DNA of 64,000 bases, from the NCBI RefSeq assembly GCF_900107015.1, contig NZ_FNOI01000009.1:91744-155743 (forward strand). The letters are read 5' to 3'. Each line of letters opens with the position of its first letter. Positions within the stretch are counted from its first letter, which is position 1. This stretch comes from Litoreibacter albidus. Its GTDB lineage: Bacteria; Pseudomonadota; Alphaproteobacteria; Rhodobacterales; Rhodobacteraceae. Position numbers and translations under genes: made by a program. Below the pieces are notes generated by a model. It searched no databases and was not told the origin of the DNA. It saw nothing but the letters and a program-made list of their open reading frames with translations. Positions 18,750-27,452 of this stretch are shown here, one piece after another.

Positions 18750-19629
18750 TACAAGCGCACTTCCCGGACGACGCTCCATCGGACAAATCATCGGGCGCAT
18801 CACCATTTACGCGATGCTGCTGATCTTCGCGACGTACTACCTGATGCCCCTGTTTGTGATGCTGTCCACGTCCTTGCGACCGTTAGCGGAGATCAAAAGC
18901 GGCTCCATCATCGCCTTGCCACGAGAGATCACGTTTGACGCGTGGGTGAAGGCATGGGGGCAGGCTTGCATCGGTACAAAGTGCGACGGCCTGAGCCCGC
19001 ACTTCTGGCTCACGCTAAAGGTCGTGGTGCCGTCGGTGATCGTCTCCACGGTACTGGGCATGATCAACGGCTATGCGCTGACCAAGTGGCGCTTTAAAGG
19101 GGCCAATTTGGTATTCGGCCTGATGCTGTTCGGCTGCTTCGTCCCCTATCAGGCGATCCTGCTGCCGATGGCGCAAACCCTTGGGACGCTTGGCATATCC
19201 AATACCCCTCTCGGGCTGGGCTTGGTGTTCACGCTCTACGGCATCCCGTTCACGACGCTGTTTTTCCGAAACTACTACGTGAGCATCCCTGACGATTTGA
19301 TCAAAGCCGCCACCATCGACGGCGCGGGCTTCTTCGCGACCCTGTGGTACATCATCGTGCCGCTGTCCCCGCCGATCATCGTGGTGACCGTCATCTGGCA
19401 GTTTACCGGCATGTGGAACGACTTTCTATTTGGGGCGGCGTTCTCTTCTGGGGCGGGTCAACCGGTCATCGTCGCGCTCAACAATCTGGTCAACACCACC
19501 ACTGGCGTCAAAGAATACAACGTAGATTTCGCCGCCTCCATCATCGCGGCCATTCCGACGGTCTTCGTCTATGTCGTCGCCGGAAAATACTTCATTCGCG
19601 GTCTGACCGCGGGTTCTGTGAAAGGATAG
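18742..19629 (+). CDS. gtsC: Sugar ABC transporter permease (GtsC-like)
   Basis: 295 residues, MalG-like, six transmembrane segments. Its C-terminal half, including WNDFLFG, PVIVALNNLVNTTTGVKEYN and the terminal RGLTAGSVKG, matches Pseudomonas GtsC closely. The EAA loop is PDDLIKAATIDGAGFF. Overlap with gtsB and a 4-base gap to the ATPase gene show a single operon. Confidence 0.88.
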   Translation: MLDTSALPGRRSIGQIIGRITIYAMLLIFATYYLMPLFVMLSTSLRPLAEIKSGSIIALPREITFDAWVKAWGQACIGTKCDGLSPHFWLTLKVVVPSVIVSTVLGMINGYALTKWRFKGANLVFGLMLFGCFVPYQAILLPMAQTLGTLGISNTPLGLGLVFTLYGIPFTTLFFRNYYVSIPDDLIKAATIDGAGFFATLWYIIVPLSPPIIVVTVIWQFTGMWNDFLFGAAFSSGAGQPVIVALNNLVNTTTGVKEYNVDFAASIIAAIPTVFVYVVAGKYFIRGLTAGSVKG

Positions 19630-19633
19630 AACA

Positions 19634-20758
19634 TTGGCAACCCTCAGAATTTCCGACATCCGGAAGAAGCTTGGCGGGAATGACATTCTCAACGGGATCA
19701 ATGTTGATCTGGAGGACGGCGATTTCCTTGTGCTGCTTGGTCCTTCGGGCTGCGGGAAATCCACCCTCCTGAACATGATTGCAGGGCTGGAAACCATCGA
19801 CAGTGGCGAAGTTCGCATCGGTGACCGCGTTGTGAACAACGTCCACCCCCGCGACCGTGACATCGCGATGGTGTTTCAATCCTACGCTTTGTACCCCAGC
19901 ATGACCGTGGCGAAGAATATCACCTTCGGGCTGCAACGGCGCGGGGCCAGCAAGGCGGAGCAGGCAGCGGCACTGGACCATGTGGCGGGACTGTTGCAGA
20001 TCAAGCCGCTGTTGAACCGGCGTCCGGCGCAACTGTCCGGCGGTCAACGCCAGCGCGTCGCGATGGGCCGCGCGTTGGTGCGTGATCCCAAGCTGTTTTT
20101 ATTCGACGAGCCGCTCTCAAACCTTGACGCGAAGCTGCGCGGTGAAATGCGCACCGAGATCAAGCGCCTGCACCAACGGTTAGGCTCCACGATTGTTTAC
20201 GTCACCCATGATCAGGTGGAGGCGATGACGTTGGCGAGCCACGTCGCGGTGATGAAAAACGGAGCAATTCAGCAGTACGGCGAGCCGCAGCAAATTTACG
20301 AGCGCCCTGCCAATATGTTCGTGGCTGGCTTCATCGGCGCGCCTGCTATGAATTTTGTGCCGTGCGTCTTGACCCAAAACGAAAGCGGACAGTACTGCGC
20401 GACCATCACGCAACCGGACGACCTGCGCACGAAAATTGAACTGGTGCTACCCACCGGCAACACCGACCTATCCGCGCGACTGGGAACGGACCTGATACTT
20501 GGCATCCGGCCCGAAGGGATCACCCGCGCGCCATCCGGCGCGGACGACACTGGGTCTTTCGATCTGGTCGTGGATGTGGTCGAACCCACGGGGGCGGACA
20601 CCATGGTTGTGTTCAACCTAGGGAGCAAAGAAGTCACCGCGCGCCTGTCGCCGAAGGATGTTGTCCCCGCCGGACAATCCATGCGGTTTCAATTCAAAAT
20701 GAACGAGGTCAGTCTGTTTGACCCTGACACAACCAACCGTATCGAAATGGGAGAATGA
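19634..20758 (+). CDS. gtsD: Sugar ABC transporter ATPase (GtsD/UgpC-like)
   Basis: 374 residues with a TTG start at 19634 after AAAGGA. MalK-type: Walker [10 protein letters not shown], intact LSGGQRQR, Walker B FLFDEP, switch histidine in YVTHDQVEA, then a C-terminal TOBE domain. All motifs are canonical, unlike the glycerol ATPases. It presumably acts as a homodimer for GtsBC. One base separates it from the downstream oxidoreductase gene. Confidence 0.88.
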   Translation: MATLRISDIRKKLGGNDILNGINVDLEDGDFLVLLGPSGCGKSTLLNMIAGLETIDSGEVRIGDRVVNNVHPRDRDIAMVFQSYALYPSMTVAKNITFGLQRRGASKAEQAAALDHVAGLLQIKPLLNRRPAQLSGGQRQRVAMGRALVRDPKLFLFDEPLSNLDAKLRGEMRTEIKRLHQRLGSTIVYVTHDQVEAMTLASHVAVMKNGAIQQYGEPQQIYERPANMFVAGFIGAPAMNFVPCVLTQNESGQYCATITQPDDLRTKIELVLPTGNTDLSARLGTDLILGIRPEGITRAPSGADDTGSFDLVVDVVEPTGADTMVVFNLGSKEVTARLSPKDVVPAGQSMRFQFKMNEVSLFDPDTTNRIEMGE

Positions 20759-20759
20759 G

Positions 20760-21788
20760 ATGTCGAAAGTAAAAGTTGGCCTATTGGGATACGGGCTTGC
20801 CGGATCGGTGTTTCACGCGCCGTTGATCCAGTCCTGCCCCGACATGGAATTGACTGCGATCGGCAGCCGCAGCTTTGAGGGCAAGGACACGCCGGACGGG
20901 GTCGAGACGGGATCGTTCGACGACGTTATCAACAACGACGCCATAGATTTGATCGTGATCGCCACGCCGAACACCAGCCATTTTCCGCTTGGCTTGCAGG
21001 CAATTTCGGCAGGCAAACACGTGGTCATCGACAAGCCTATGGCCGTGCGCCTGTCCGAGGTGGAAACCCTTATCGCGCGCGCTGCTGACAAGGACCGCCT
21101 GCTGTCCGTCTTCCAAAATCGCCGTTGGGATGGTGGCTTGCGCACCGCAAAATCTGTAGTTGATGGCGGGGAGTTGGGCGATATTTCATACGCGGAATTC
21201 CGGTACGACCGTTTTGTTCCAACGGTAAAGAAGCGCTGGCGCGAGGAACCGGCCCCCGGCGCGGGGGTTCTGTTTGATCTGGGCGCACATCTGATCGACC
21301 AAGCATATTATCTGCTGGGCATGCCGACGGCCGTCACGGCCTCCGTGACTGCGCAACGCGAGGGGGCGGTGGTCGATGACTTCTTCCATATCGTTCTGGA
21401 CTACCCGACCGCCCGCGTGGTGCTGAACGCAAGCTCGCTCCTCTATGACCACGGGCCGCGCATAGCGCTCTACGGTGACAAGGCGGGATTCCAACACTAC
21501 GGGTTGGACGGTCAGGAAGATGACTTGAAAGCGGGCAAACGCCCCGGCGATGCTGGGTGGGGTCACATGGACAACGCGCAGGCGGTCATGCTGGCCGCCG
21601 ACGGCAGTTCGCGCAGGGAAATCCCCTCTCTGAACGGCGCGTATGAGACGTATTATAACGGCGTCGCCAAGGCGATCCTGACTGGTGCCCCCCTGCCCGT
21701 GACGCCCGAAGACGCCCGCAACACCTTTGCAATCTTGCAAGCCGCCGTAACAAGCGGCATCGAGAAACGCACGGTGGCTTTGGTATGA
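20760..21788 (+). CDS. Gfo/Idh/MocA-family oxidoreductase
   Basis: 342 residues from ATG 20760. The N-terminal Rossmann motif is KVGLLGYGLAGSVFHAP, and the EKP-like active-site motif appears as VIDKPMA. These NAD(P)-dependent enzymes oxidise or reduce sugars, polyols and sugar acids. It is placed one base after gtsD and overlaps the HbpS-like gene by four bases, so it belongs to the sugar-uptake operon. Glucose dehydrogenase or myo-inositol-type chemistry would fit, but the substrate cannot be fixed from sequence. Confidence 0.85.
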   Translation: MSKVKVGLLGYGLAGSVFHAPLIQSCPDMELTAIGSRSFEGKDTPDGVETGSFDDVINNDAIDLIVIATPNTSHFPLGLQAISAGKHVVIDKPMAVRLSEVETLIARAADKDRLLSVFQNRRWDGGLRTAKSVVDGGELGDISYAEFRYDRFVPTVKKRWREEPAPGAGVLFDLGAHLIDQAYYLLGMPTAVTASVTAQREGAVVDDFFHIVLDYPTARVVLNASSLLYDHGPRIALYGDKAGFQHYGLDGQEDDLKAGKRPGDAGWGHMDNAQAVMLAADGSSRREIPSLNGAYETYYNGVAKAILTGAPLPVTPEDARNTFAILQAAVTSGIEKRTVALV

Positions 21789-22261
21789 CCCCTCACGAGA
21801 TGCCTGACGAAGATCTTCTGCGGCACATCGCGGATCAAGAGGCGCGCATCGTGTTTCGCGACTTCAGCATGGCGCGCGCGTTGGAGGTTGGTCAGGCCTT
21901 GGTCGCCAAGGCTCAAGCCGCGAATGCGCCTGTCGTTGTCGACATCACCCGCACTGGACAAGTGTTGTTTCACTGCGCCTTAGAAGGTGCAACGCCCGAC
22001 AATGCCCAGTGGGTCATCCGCAAAAACCGCGTGGTCGACAGGTTCCGGCACAGCTCTCTCTATATGGGAGCATTTTGTAGAATTGCGGGCGTCACGTTGG
22101 AGCAAAAGTACATGCTGCCCGCGAACAGATACGCGGCACATGGCGGGGCATTTCCGATCATCGTGGAGGGCGCGGGTGTGATTGGCACGGTGACCGTGTC
22201 GGGCCTGCCGCAGATTGAAGATCACGAATTGGTTGTCTCGGTCCTGTCGGAATTTGTCTGA
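21785..22261 (+). CDS. HbpS-like / UPF0303 family protein
   Basis: 158 residues, heme-degrading-domain (HbpS-like) fold family of UPF0303/YBR137W type. Key visible segments are VVVDITRTGQVLFH, NAQWVIRKNRVVDRF and HGGAFPIIVEGAGVIGTVTVSG. It has no signal peptide, so it is cytoplasmic. It ends the gts operon through an ATGA overlap with the oxidoreductase. Family members are often co-encoded with sugar enzymes, but their biochemical role is unsettled; heme binding has been shown only for distant relatives. Confidence 0.8.
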   Translation: MTPHEMPDEDLLRHIADQEARIVFRDFSMARALEVGQALVAKAQAANAPVVVDITRTGQVLFHCALEGATPDNAQWVIRKNRVVDRFRHSSLYMGAFCRIAGVTLEQKYMLPANRYAAHGGAFPIIVEGAGVIGTVTVSGLPQIEDHELVVSVLSEFV

Positions 22262-22267
22262 CCTTGC

Positions 22268-23716
22268 TTAGGAATTGCGCGGCAAGCTTACGCGCAATTC
22301 CAGCCCGTTGGTGTGATGGTTGAACAGTTGTATCTCGCCGTTGTGGTCTTCGATGATTGACTTTGCCACGGACAATCCAAGCCCAACGCCCCCCGTCGCC
22401 CGACTGCGCGACCCTTCGATGCGGTAAAACGGCTCAAACACCAGTGCAGTTTGGTCGGTCGCGATGCCGTCACCACCGTCGATCACGCGAACCACGATCT
22501 CCTGCGCGTTTGCCTCGATATCAACGCGCGCCCACCCGCCGTATTTTAACGCGTTATCAATGATATTATTGAACGCACGACGCAGGCGACAGGCTTGGCA
22601 GATCAAGGTGATCTGACGGTCCATATCGACGTCAAAACTGTTGCGACGCGGATCAAAGACCGTGCCTGAGGCTGAAACAGTCAGGGGCTCCGGCAAGTTC
22701 AGAACCACGTTTTTGCCAACATCCACATAGTCGTCGCAGATGCTTTGCATTAACGTAACGAACAGGATTTTATCTGCCTTTTCCTGATGAAGACCGTCTT
22801 TCAAGAAGTCGACAGCGGCATTCACCATTTGTGAAATCTCGGCCAGATCCGACAAGAGTTTGTTGCGAAGGGCATCGTCGTCGATCATCTCTGCCCTGAG
22901 TTGCATTCGCGTGGCGGGCGTCCTCAGGTCGTGCGAGATCGCGGCTAGAAAGCGCGTGCGCTCCGTAATCTGGCGACCAATGTCTTTGTTGATCGCGTTC
23001 AATGCCGTTGCCAATTCACGCAGCTCCGTCGGGCCGGCAAGCGCAATTTCATTCGGTTTTCGCTGACCCAATAGCAGATACGCGTAGTCGACCAGGAACT
23101 TGAATTTACGCTTCAAATAGCCTGACAGCACGGAATTCAGACCCAGAAAGCTCGCGATTCCTAAACACCAGATAAGCCCTATTTGTACGTTGGTAATCCG
23201 CCCGCGCCAGTGGGAGGGGCTGCTGAATTCCACCCACCGCCCATCAATCAACTGTAACCGAAGAACGGCATCCGTGCGCAGGGCCGCAATGCGCGAGGAC
23301 AGGACCGACAGTTGCGCCGCCAAAGACTTGCCCGACGGTATCTCATTGGAATCAAGCGCCGTGGCCTTCAGGCTTGCCCGCGCCAGCCGCGCCCGATCAG
23401 GTGTCTCTGGCAGGCGGAAAACAGTCTCCGTCCAGCCGCGCCTTGTCGCAGCGGAGAACGTGTTGCCTGTCTGAAGTTGCCAACGCAATCCGTCCGTCGT
23501 ACCGCGCAGCGCGGCGGATCTGCCATCTTCAAGCTGTGCAAGAACGCCGACCATCTGCGTACCAAATCCTGCCGCGACTGCTTCGCTCACAGCAGCGGCT
23601 TGCAGCGACTTATGCGTCCCATATCCAAGCGCGCCAATCGTGATCGCGACCATCGTGCTTGAGGCGAACATGACCTGTGACAGCGACAGGGCGACGCGAC
23701 CTTGAGGGCGGCTCAT
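22268..23716 (-). CDS. Sensor histidine kinase
   Basis: 482 residues: transmembrane segment near 15-33, a ~140-residue periplasmic domain, a second transmembrane segment near 173-195, HAMP-like linker, then HisKA and HATPase domains. The phosphoacceptor is His262 in ISHDLRTP. The N-box is FNNIIDNALKYGG and glycine boxes are DGGDGIA and GGVGLGLS. Its start overlaps the response regulator stop by four bases. It is convergent with and 6 bases from the gts operon. Position next to a glucose importer and glucokinase recalls GtrS/GltR of pseudomonads, so sugar sensing is plausible. Confidence 0.93.
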   Translation of the reverse strand: MSRPQGRVALSLSQVMFASSTMVAITIGALGYGTHKSLQAAAVSEAVAAGFGTQMVGVLAQLEDGRSAALRGTTDGLRWQLQTGNTFSAATRRGWTETVFRLPETPDRARLARASLKATALDSNEIPSGKSLAAQLSVLSSRIAALRTDAVLRLQLIDGRWVEFSSPSHWRGRITNVQIGLIWCLGIASFLGLNSVLSGYLKRKFKFLVDYAYLLLGQRKPNEIALAGPTELRELATALNAINKDIGRQITERTRFLAAISHDLRTPATRMQLRAEMIDDDALRNKLLSDLAEISQMVNAAVDFLKDGLHQEKADKILFVTLMQSICDDYVDVGKNVVLNLPEPLTVSASGTVFDPRRNSFDVDMDRQITLICQACRLRRAFNNIIDNALKYGGWARVDIEANAQEIVVRVIDGGDGIATDQTALVFEPFYRIEGSRSRATGGVGLGLSVAKSIIEDHNGEIQLFNHHTNGLELRVSLPRNS

Positions 23717-24426
23717 TTCAGAACGTCGACATCAAGCGTGAACATATACCCTGTCCCACGGATCGTTCTGATGAAGTCTTCGACACCCAAAAGCGGCGCA
23801 AGCTTCGTACGAAGGCGGCTCACGTGAAGGTCCACGCTCCGGTCAAACGCCCCCAGTTCATGGCCACGCAGATGTTCGGAAATGTCGTTTCGATCAATCG
23901 CCTCATGCGATCGCTTTACGAACAACCGCAAGAGGTCGAATTCCGTACGGCTCAAGTGGATCACCACGTCGTTCGGGGCACGGAGTTCGTGTTTGGTCAC
24001 ATCGAAGCGGAACTGCTCGAAGGTGAAAACCTTCGGCTCGTTTTGGACCCCATTCCGCGACCCCAAGGCGGCGCGACGAAATATGGCCCGTATGCGCGCC
24101 AATAGCTCTCGCGGGCTGAACGGTTTCACCAGATAATCATCGGCCCCGACCTCCAGCCCGACGATACGGTCGGTTTCCTCATCAAGGGCCGTCAATATGA
24201 CGATGGGCACGTCGGATTTCGCGCGCAATTCGCGGCACAAGGTCAACCCGTCAACGCCGGGCAGTAGCACATCAAGGATCACCAGATCGTAGCAATTGTC
24301 CTCAAGTGCGGCCCATAGATCATCACCGGACGCACCCGTTGAAACCTGCAAGCCTTGCCGTTGGAGGAACTGCTGTAGAAGCTCCAAAATCTCAGGATCG
24401 TCGTCGATTACCAAAATATGGTCCAT
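23713..24426 (-). CDS. OmpR-family response regulator
   Basis: 237 residues: receiver domain with acidic pocket DDD at 8-10, phosphoacceptor Asp52 (LVILDVLLPG) and the conserved lysine in YLVKPFS, then a C-terminal winged helix with the late RTIRGTGYMF motif. It would be phosphorylated by the adjacent kinase and bind DNA. Candidate targets are the gtsA promoter repeats and glk, judged by proximity only. Confidence 0.93.
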   Translation of the reverse strand: MDHILVIDDDPEILELLQQFLQRQGLQVSTGASGDDLWAALEDNCYDLVILDVLLPGVDGLTLCRELRAKSDVPIVILTALDEETDRIVGLEVGADDYLVKPFSPRELLARIRAIFRRAALGSRNGVQNEPKVFTFEQFRFDVTKHELRAPNDVVIHLSRTEFDLLRLFVKRSHEAIDRNDISEHLRGHELGAFDRSVDLHVSRLRTKLAPLLGVEDFIRTIRGTGYMFTLDVDVLK

Positions 24427-24552
24427 GAAACCCTATCTAGCATAAATCCCTAAGAAATAGAGGATAATTTGACATCTCATCGCGATTTATCTGCATCCTT
24501 CGCGCGCGTTTCGCGTAGGGTTTGCCAAAATGGCCAGAACGGGAGAATGTTG

Positions 24553-24954
24553 ATGGTTCACCTACGCGCGATCCACCATGTCGCCATCATTTGCAGCGAC
24601 TACACCACGTCCAAACAGTTTTATTGCGAAACCTTGGGGCTGAAGGTTCTGGCGGAAAATTACCGTGCCGACCGGCAGTCGTGGAAACTGGATCTAGCCT
24701 TACCAGATGGCGGGCAACTAGAGCTGTTTTCCTTCCCCGATGCACCGCAGAGACCGTCGTTTCCAGAGGCCCAAGGCCTGCGCCACCTTGCTTTCACCGT
24801 CGGCGACATAGATGCCGCGATCCGAGGATTGCAACAATCAGGTGTCGCACCAGAAGAAGTCCGAGTTGACGAATTTACCGGCGCAAGATTTGCGTTCTTC
24901 GCGGACCCCGACGGCTTGCCCATTGAGCTTTATGAAGTCACCCGGCCGACATAA
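24553..24954 (+). CDS. VOC-family metalloprotein (YaeR/SMU1112c-like, glyoxalase I-related)
   Basis: 133 residues. The start at 24553 has a GGGAG site 7 bases upstream; the ATG at 24547 is too close to it. The sequence follows the YaeR subgroup closely: IHHVAIICSDY, KLDLALPDGGQLELFSFP, GLRHLAFTV, and VDEFTGARFAFFADPDGLPIELYE. Metal ligands of this fold are His near the start, Glu in LELFSF, His in LRHLAF and Glu in IELYE. The substrate is unknown. Its 3' end overlaps the convergent glk by 17 bases. Confidence 0.9.
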   Translation: MVHLRAIHHVAIICSDYTTSKQFYCETLGLKVLAENYRADRQSWKLDLALPDGGQLELFSFPDAPQRPSFPEAQGLRHLAFTVGDIDAAIRGLQQSGVAPEEVRVDEFTGARFAFFADPDGLPIELYEVTRPT

Positions 24955-25921
24955 GCGCGTTGCGCGCTCCGACGAGGCCGAAATCTGTGCTTTTCATCAA
25001 ATAGAGTGGGAAACCTGACCGCAACGCACTGAACCTGCCGCCGTCACGAAACGCGCCAATAAAGGTTTCATCAAACAACCACGGGTTCTTAACCGCCACC
25101 CCACCCGCGATAAATACGCCGCCACGAGACATGGTCGTCAGTGCCAAATCTGCACAAATTTGGCCAAGATGCGTGCGGAATATCTCGCGTGTTTTGACAA
25201 TCGCCGGGCACGTCACCTTCGGGTTTGCAAGCAGGTCTTGGGGCGTCAGGTCTGGGGTCGTCATTCCAAGAGTTTGACTGACGGCCTGATGCAGGTGCGG
25301 AAGGCCACGGCCACTTAAAAATGCTTCGGCCTCAACGCAGAGACGTTGGCCGAAGAACACATCCGGCCAGACGGTGCGGAAGGCTTTGAAAACCTCTACC
25401 TCAAAGTCCGTTTGCGGAGAGATGCCGATGTGGCCACCCTCCCCGGGCACGGCCATAGGGCCATATGGCGTTTGCACCAAGATACCCACGCCAAGCCCCG
25501 TGCCCGGCCCGAGGATCACGCGGTTGCCGTAGGGGATCCGTGTCGGGCCGGAAAGGTGGTCGACATCGTCGCTCTCAACTGTCGACAACGCCCATGCTGC
25601 AGCCTCGAAGTCATTGATAAATCTCGCAGATTGGTCGCATGTCAAAGGCTCTATATCGGCGACATCGAAGTTGCTTTGTGCGTTTGTCATCTGCACAGCC
25701 CCCTTCGATATAGGGGCTGCTACCGCAATTACCGCACGGTTCGGCAGCACGGGAAACCGAGATACGTAGTCGGACACGAGTTCGGGAATACTGCGAGCGT
25801 TTTGCGTTGAAAACGTCTCCACGTCGCCAATCTCGCCATCCAAAACGCGGGCCAAACGGGTGCTGCTTCCCCCAATGTCGGAGATCAGACTCCAGCTTTG
25901 GACAGCCCGTGAATGAAGCAT
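24938..25921 (-). CDS. glk: Glucokinase
   Basis: 327 residues, bacterial glucokinase (Glk, PF02685-type) rather than a ROK kinase. Phosphate-binding SDIGGSSTRLA lies at the N-terminus, INDFEAAAW holds the catalytic Asp, and GPGTGLGVG and GEGGHIGISP are typical. It phosphorylates glucose to glucose 6-phosphate in the cytoplasm, trapping sugar delivered by the gts importer encoded nearby. The ATG at 25921 has a GGGGGG ribosome site 6 bases upstream. Confidence 0.93.
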   Translation of the reverse strand: MLHSRAVQSWSLISDIGGSSTRLARVLDGEIGDVETFSTQNARSIPELVSDYVSRFPVLPNRAVIAVAAPISKGAVQMTNAQSNFDVADIEPLTCDQSARFINDFEAAAWALSTVESDDVDHLSGPTRIPYGNRVILGPGTGLGVGILVQTPYGPMAVPGEGGHIGISPQTDFEVEVFKAFRTVWPDVFFGQRLCVEAEAFLSGRGLPHLHQAVSQTLGMTTPDLTPQDLLANPKVTCPAIVKTREIFRTHLGQICADLALTTMSRGGVFIAGGVAVKNPWLFDETFIGAFRDGGRFSALRSGFPLYLMKSTDFGLVGARNALMSAG

Positions 25922-26061
25922 ATTTATCCCCCCGAATACCGTCGACCTATCGGCGGCTTTCTGTTGCCACCTATCAGGTTACAACAGGGTAAGTTTGGCA
26001 ATTTTCTGGAATATTTTCAGCAAAAACCTTGTCGCGATTGTGTATCAAGACAGCGCGTCAC

Positions 26062-26086
26062 GGGGCCGCTTTCGCTAAGCGGCCCC
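26062..26086 (-). terminator. Stem-loop at the end of the ribokinase/TRAP operon
   Basis: A perfect 10-bp stem, GGGGCCGCTT / AAGCGGCCCC, with a 5-base loop. The kinase stop codon lies across the loop. No T-run follows, so it may be a 3' stabiliser or a factor-dependent terminator. Confidence 0.6.
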
Positions 26087-26974
26087 CATCATGTCCAAAT
26101 CTTCTTCGCGGGGCATTCCAGACTGCGCGCCCAAGGCGCGGCAGGCCATTGAGGCGGCGCGCGTTGCATGGTTGAGGGCTGCGGCGGGGGGCTGGCCTTT
26201 GGCCAGCATCGCCGCGTAAACGCCCACGAACGTATCGCCCGCACCTGTTGTATCAACCACCTCCACCGCCGTGGCCGTGCTGCGGGTCACGGTGCCGTCT
26301 GGCGACGTCATCTCGGCGCCGTCACCGCCGCGGGTGACGATGACGGCAGTGTCGAATGTACGCGCGAGATCGGCGGAATCCTCGACCTGCATAAGCTGTT
26401 GAAGCGCCGCCCATTCCAGCTCGTTCACCACCAAATGGGCGGTGTGGAGCAAGCAGTCCACGACCTCTTCCACACTGGCGTCTTGCGGCATCGGGGCCAT
26501 GTTCAAAACGGTCACCGCCCCTTGGGCGTGGAACTCGCGCAGCTTTGGGGCGACGCGTGGCAAGCCCAGCTCCATCTGGCTGACAAACACGTCGCACGGT
26601 TGGGCTGCCTTTGCGTCAAACTGATCGTTCGCACCTGGCAGCACGATGATGGCGTTTTCCCCGTCGGCTGCGATTTGTATCCAAGCCTGACCGCTGGCGC
26701 AGGGCATCTTTTGCACCAAATCCGTGGCCACGCCGTTTTGCTGCAAATTCGCAAGCATGGCCGCACCGTGATCGTCGTCGCCAACGGCGCCGATCATCCC
26801 GACGGACGCGCCCATTCGCGCAGCCGCGACGGCTTGGTTACCACCCTTGCCGCCAAAGAAAACCTGCGGCTCCGCCGCCATGATCGTTTCACCAGGGGCC
26901 ACGATATGCGGAAGGTGGCACACCAGATCAGCGTTCAGCGCACCCAACACCAAAATGCGCGGTGACTGGGTCAT
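26075..26974 (-). CDS. rbsK: Ribokinase-like PfkB-family sugar kinase
   Basis: 299 residues from ATG 26974, which overlaps the RpiB-like stop (ATGA). PfkB signatures: GGKGGNQAVAAARMG in the N-terminal half and DTTGAGDTFVGVY with the catalytic Asp in the C-terminal half. The NxD sugar-binding pattern at the start (ALNADLVCH) is ribokinase-like. It would phosphorylate D-ribose or a related pentose. Neighbours are an RpiB-like isomerase and a TRAP importer, which supports a pentose route but does not prove ribose. Confidence 0.85.
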   Translation of the reverse strand: MTQSPRILVLGALNADLVCHLPHIVAPGETIMAAEPQVFFGGKGGNQAVAAARMGASVGMIGAVGDDDHGAAMLANLQQNGVATDLVQKMPCASGQAWIQIAADGENAIIVLPGANDQFDAKAAQPCDVFVSQMELGLPRVAPKLREFHAQGAVTVLNMAPMPQDASVEEVVDCLLHTAHLVVNELEWAALQQLMQVEDSADLARTFDTAVIVTRGGDGAEMTSPDGTVTRSTATAVEVVDTTGAGDTFVGVYAAMLAKGQPPAAALNHATRAASMACRALGAQSGMPREEDLDMMGAA

Positions 26975-27420
26975 TTGAATGCCCTTTCCATTTCGTGCAG
27001 TTTTTCCACGCGACGGCGGCAATCGGGATCGGTGGAGAATTCGGCCGACAGGTAGGACGCAACCAAATCATCCGCCAACCACGGGCCGACAATCTGCGCG
27101 CCGATGCACATGACGTTTACGTCGTCGTGCTCCACACATTGGTGGGCGGAGTGGATGTCGTGACAAACCGAGGCGCGGATACCCGGTACTTTGTTGGCCG
27201 CAATCACCGCGCCCACGCCTGTGCCGCAAACCAGCACACCGCGCGTTGCTTCACCGTTGCGGATTTTTTCGCAGAGCGCTTTGGCGATGTCAGGGAAGTC
27301 GACCGGAGCCTCGTCAAAGGAGCCCACGTCGGTCACCTCATAGCCCAATTCGGTGATTTTCTTCACGACACTGGCTTTCATCGGAAAGCCTGCGTGGTCC
27401 GACCCTATTACGATTTTCAT
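26971..27420 (-). CDS. rpiB: RpiB/LacAB-family sugar-phosphate isomerase
   Basis: 148 residues. The start at 27420 follows GGAGACTTCA, a well-spaced ribosome site; the ATG 12 bases earlier would waste that site. Family marks are IGSDHAGFPMK at the N-terminus, GVLVCGTGVGAVIAANK with the catalytic Cys, and VNVMCIGAQIVG. RpiB interconverts ribose 5-phosphate and ribulose 5-phosphate; relatives act on allose, galactose or erythrulose phosphates. It sits between a TRAP permease and a ribokinase-like kinase. Confidence 0.85.
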   Translation of the reverse strand: MKIVIGSDHAGFPMKASVVKKITELGYEVTDVGSFDEAPVDFPDIAKALCEKIRNGEATRGVLVCGTGVGAVIAANKVPGIRASVCHDIHSAHQCVEHDDVNVMCIGAQIVGPWLADDLVASYLSAEFSTDPDCRRRVEKLHEMERAFK

Positions 27421-27452
27421 TGAAGTCTCCATAGTCAGATAAGGTGTTGAAT

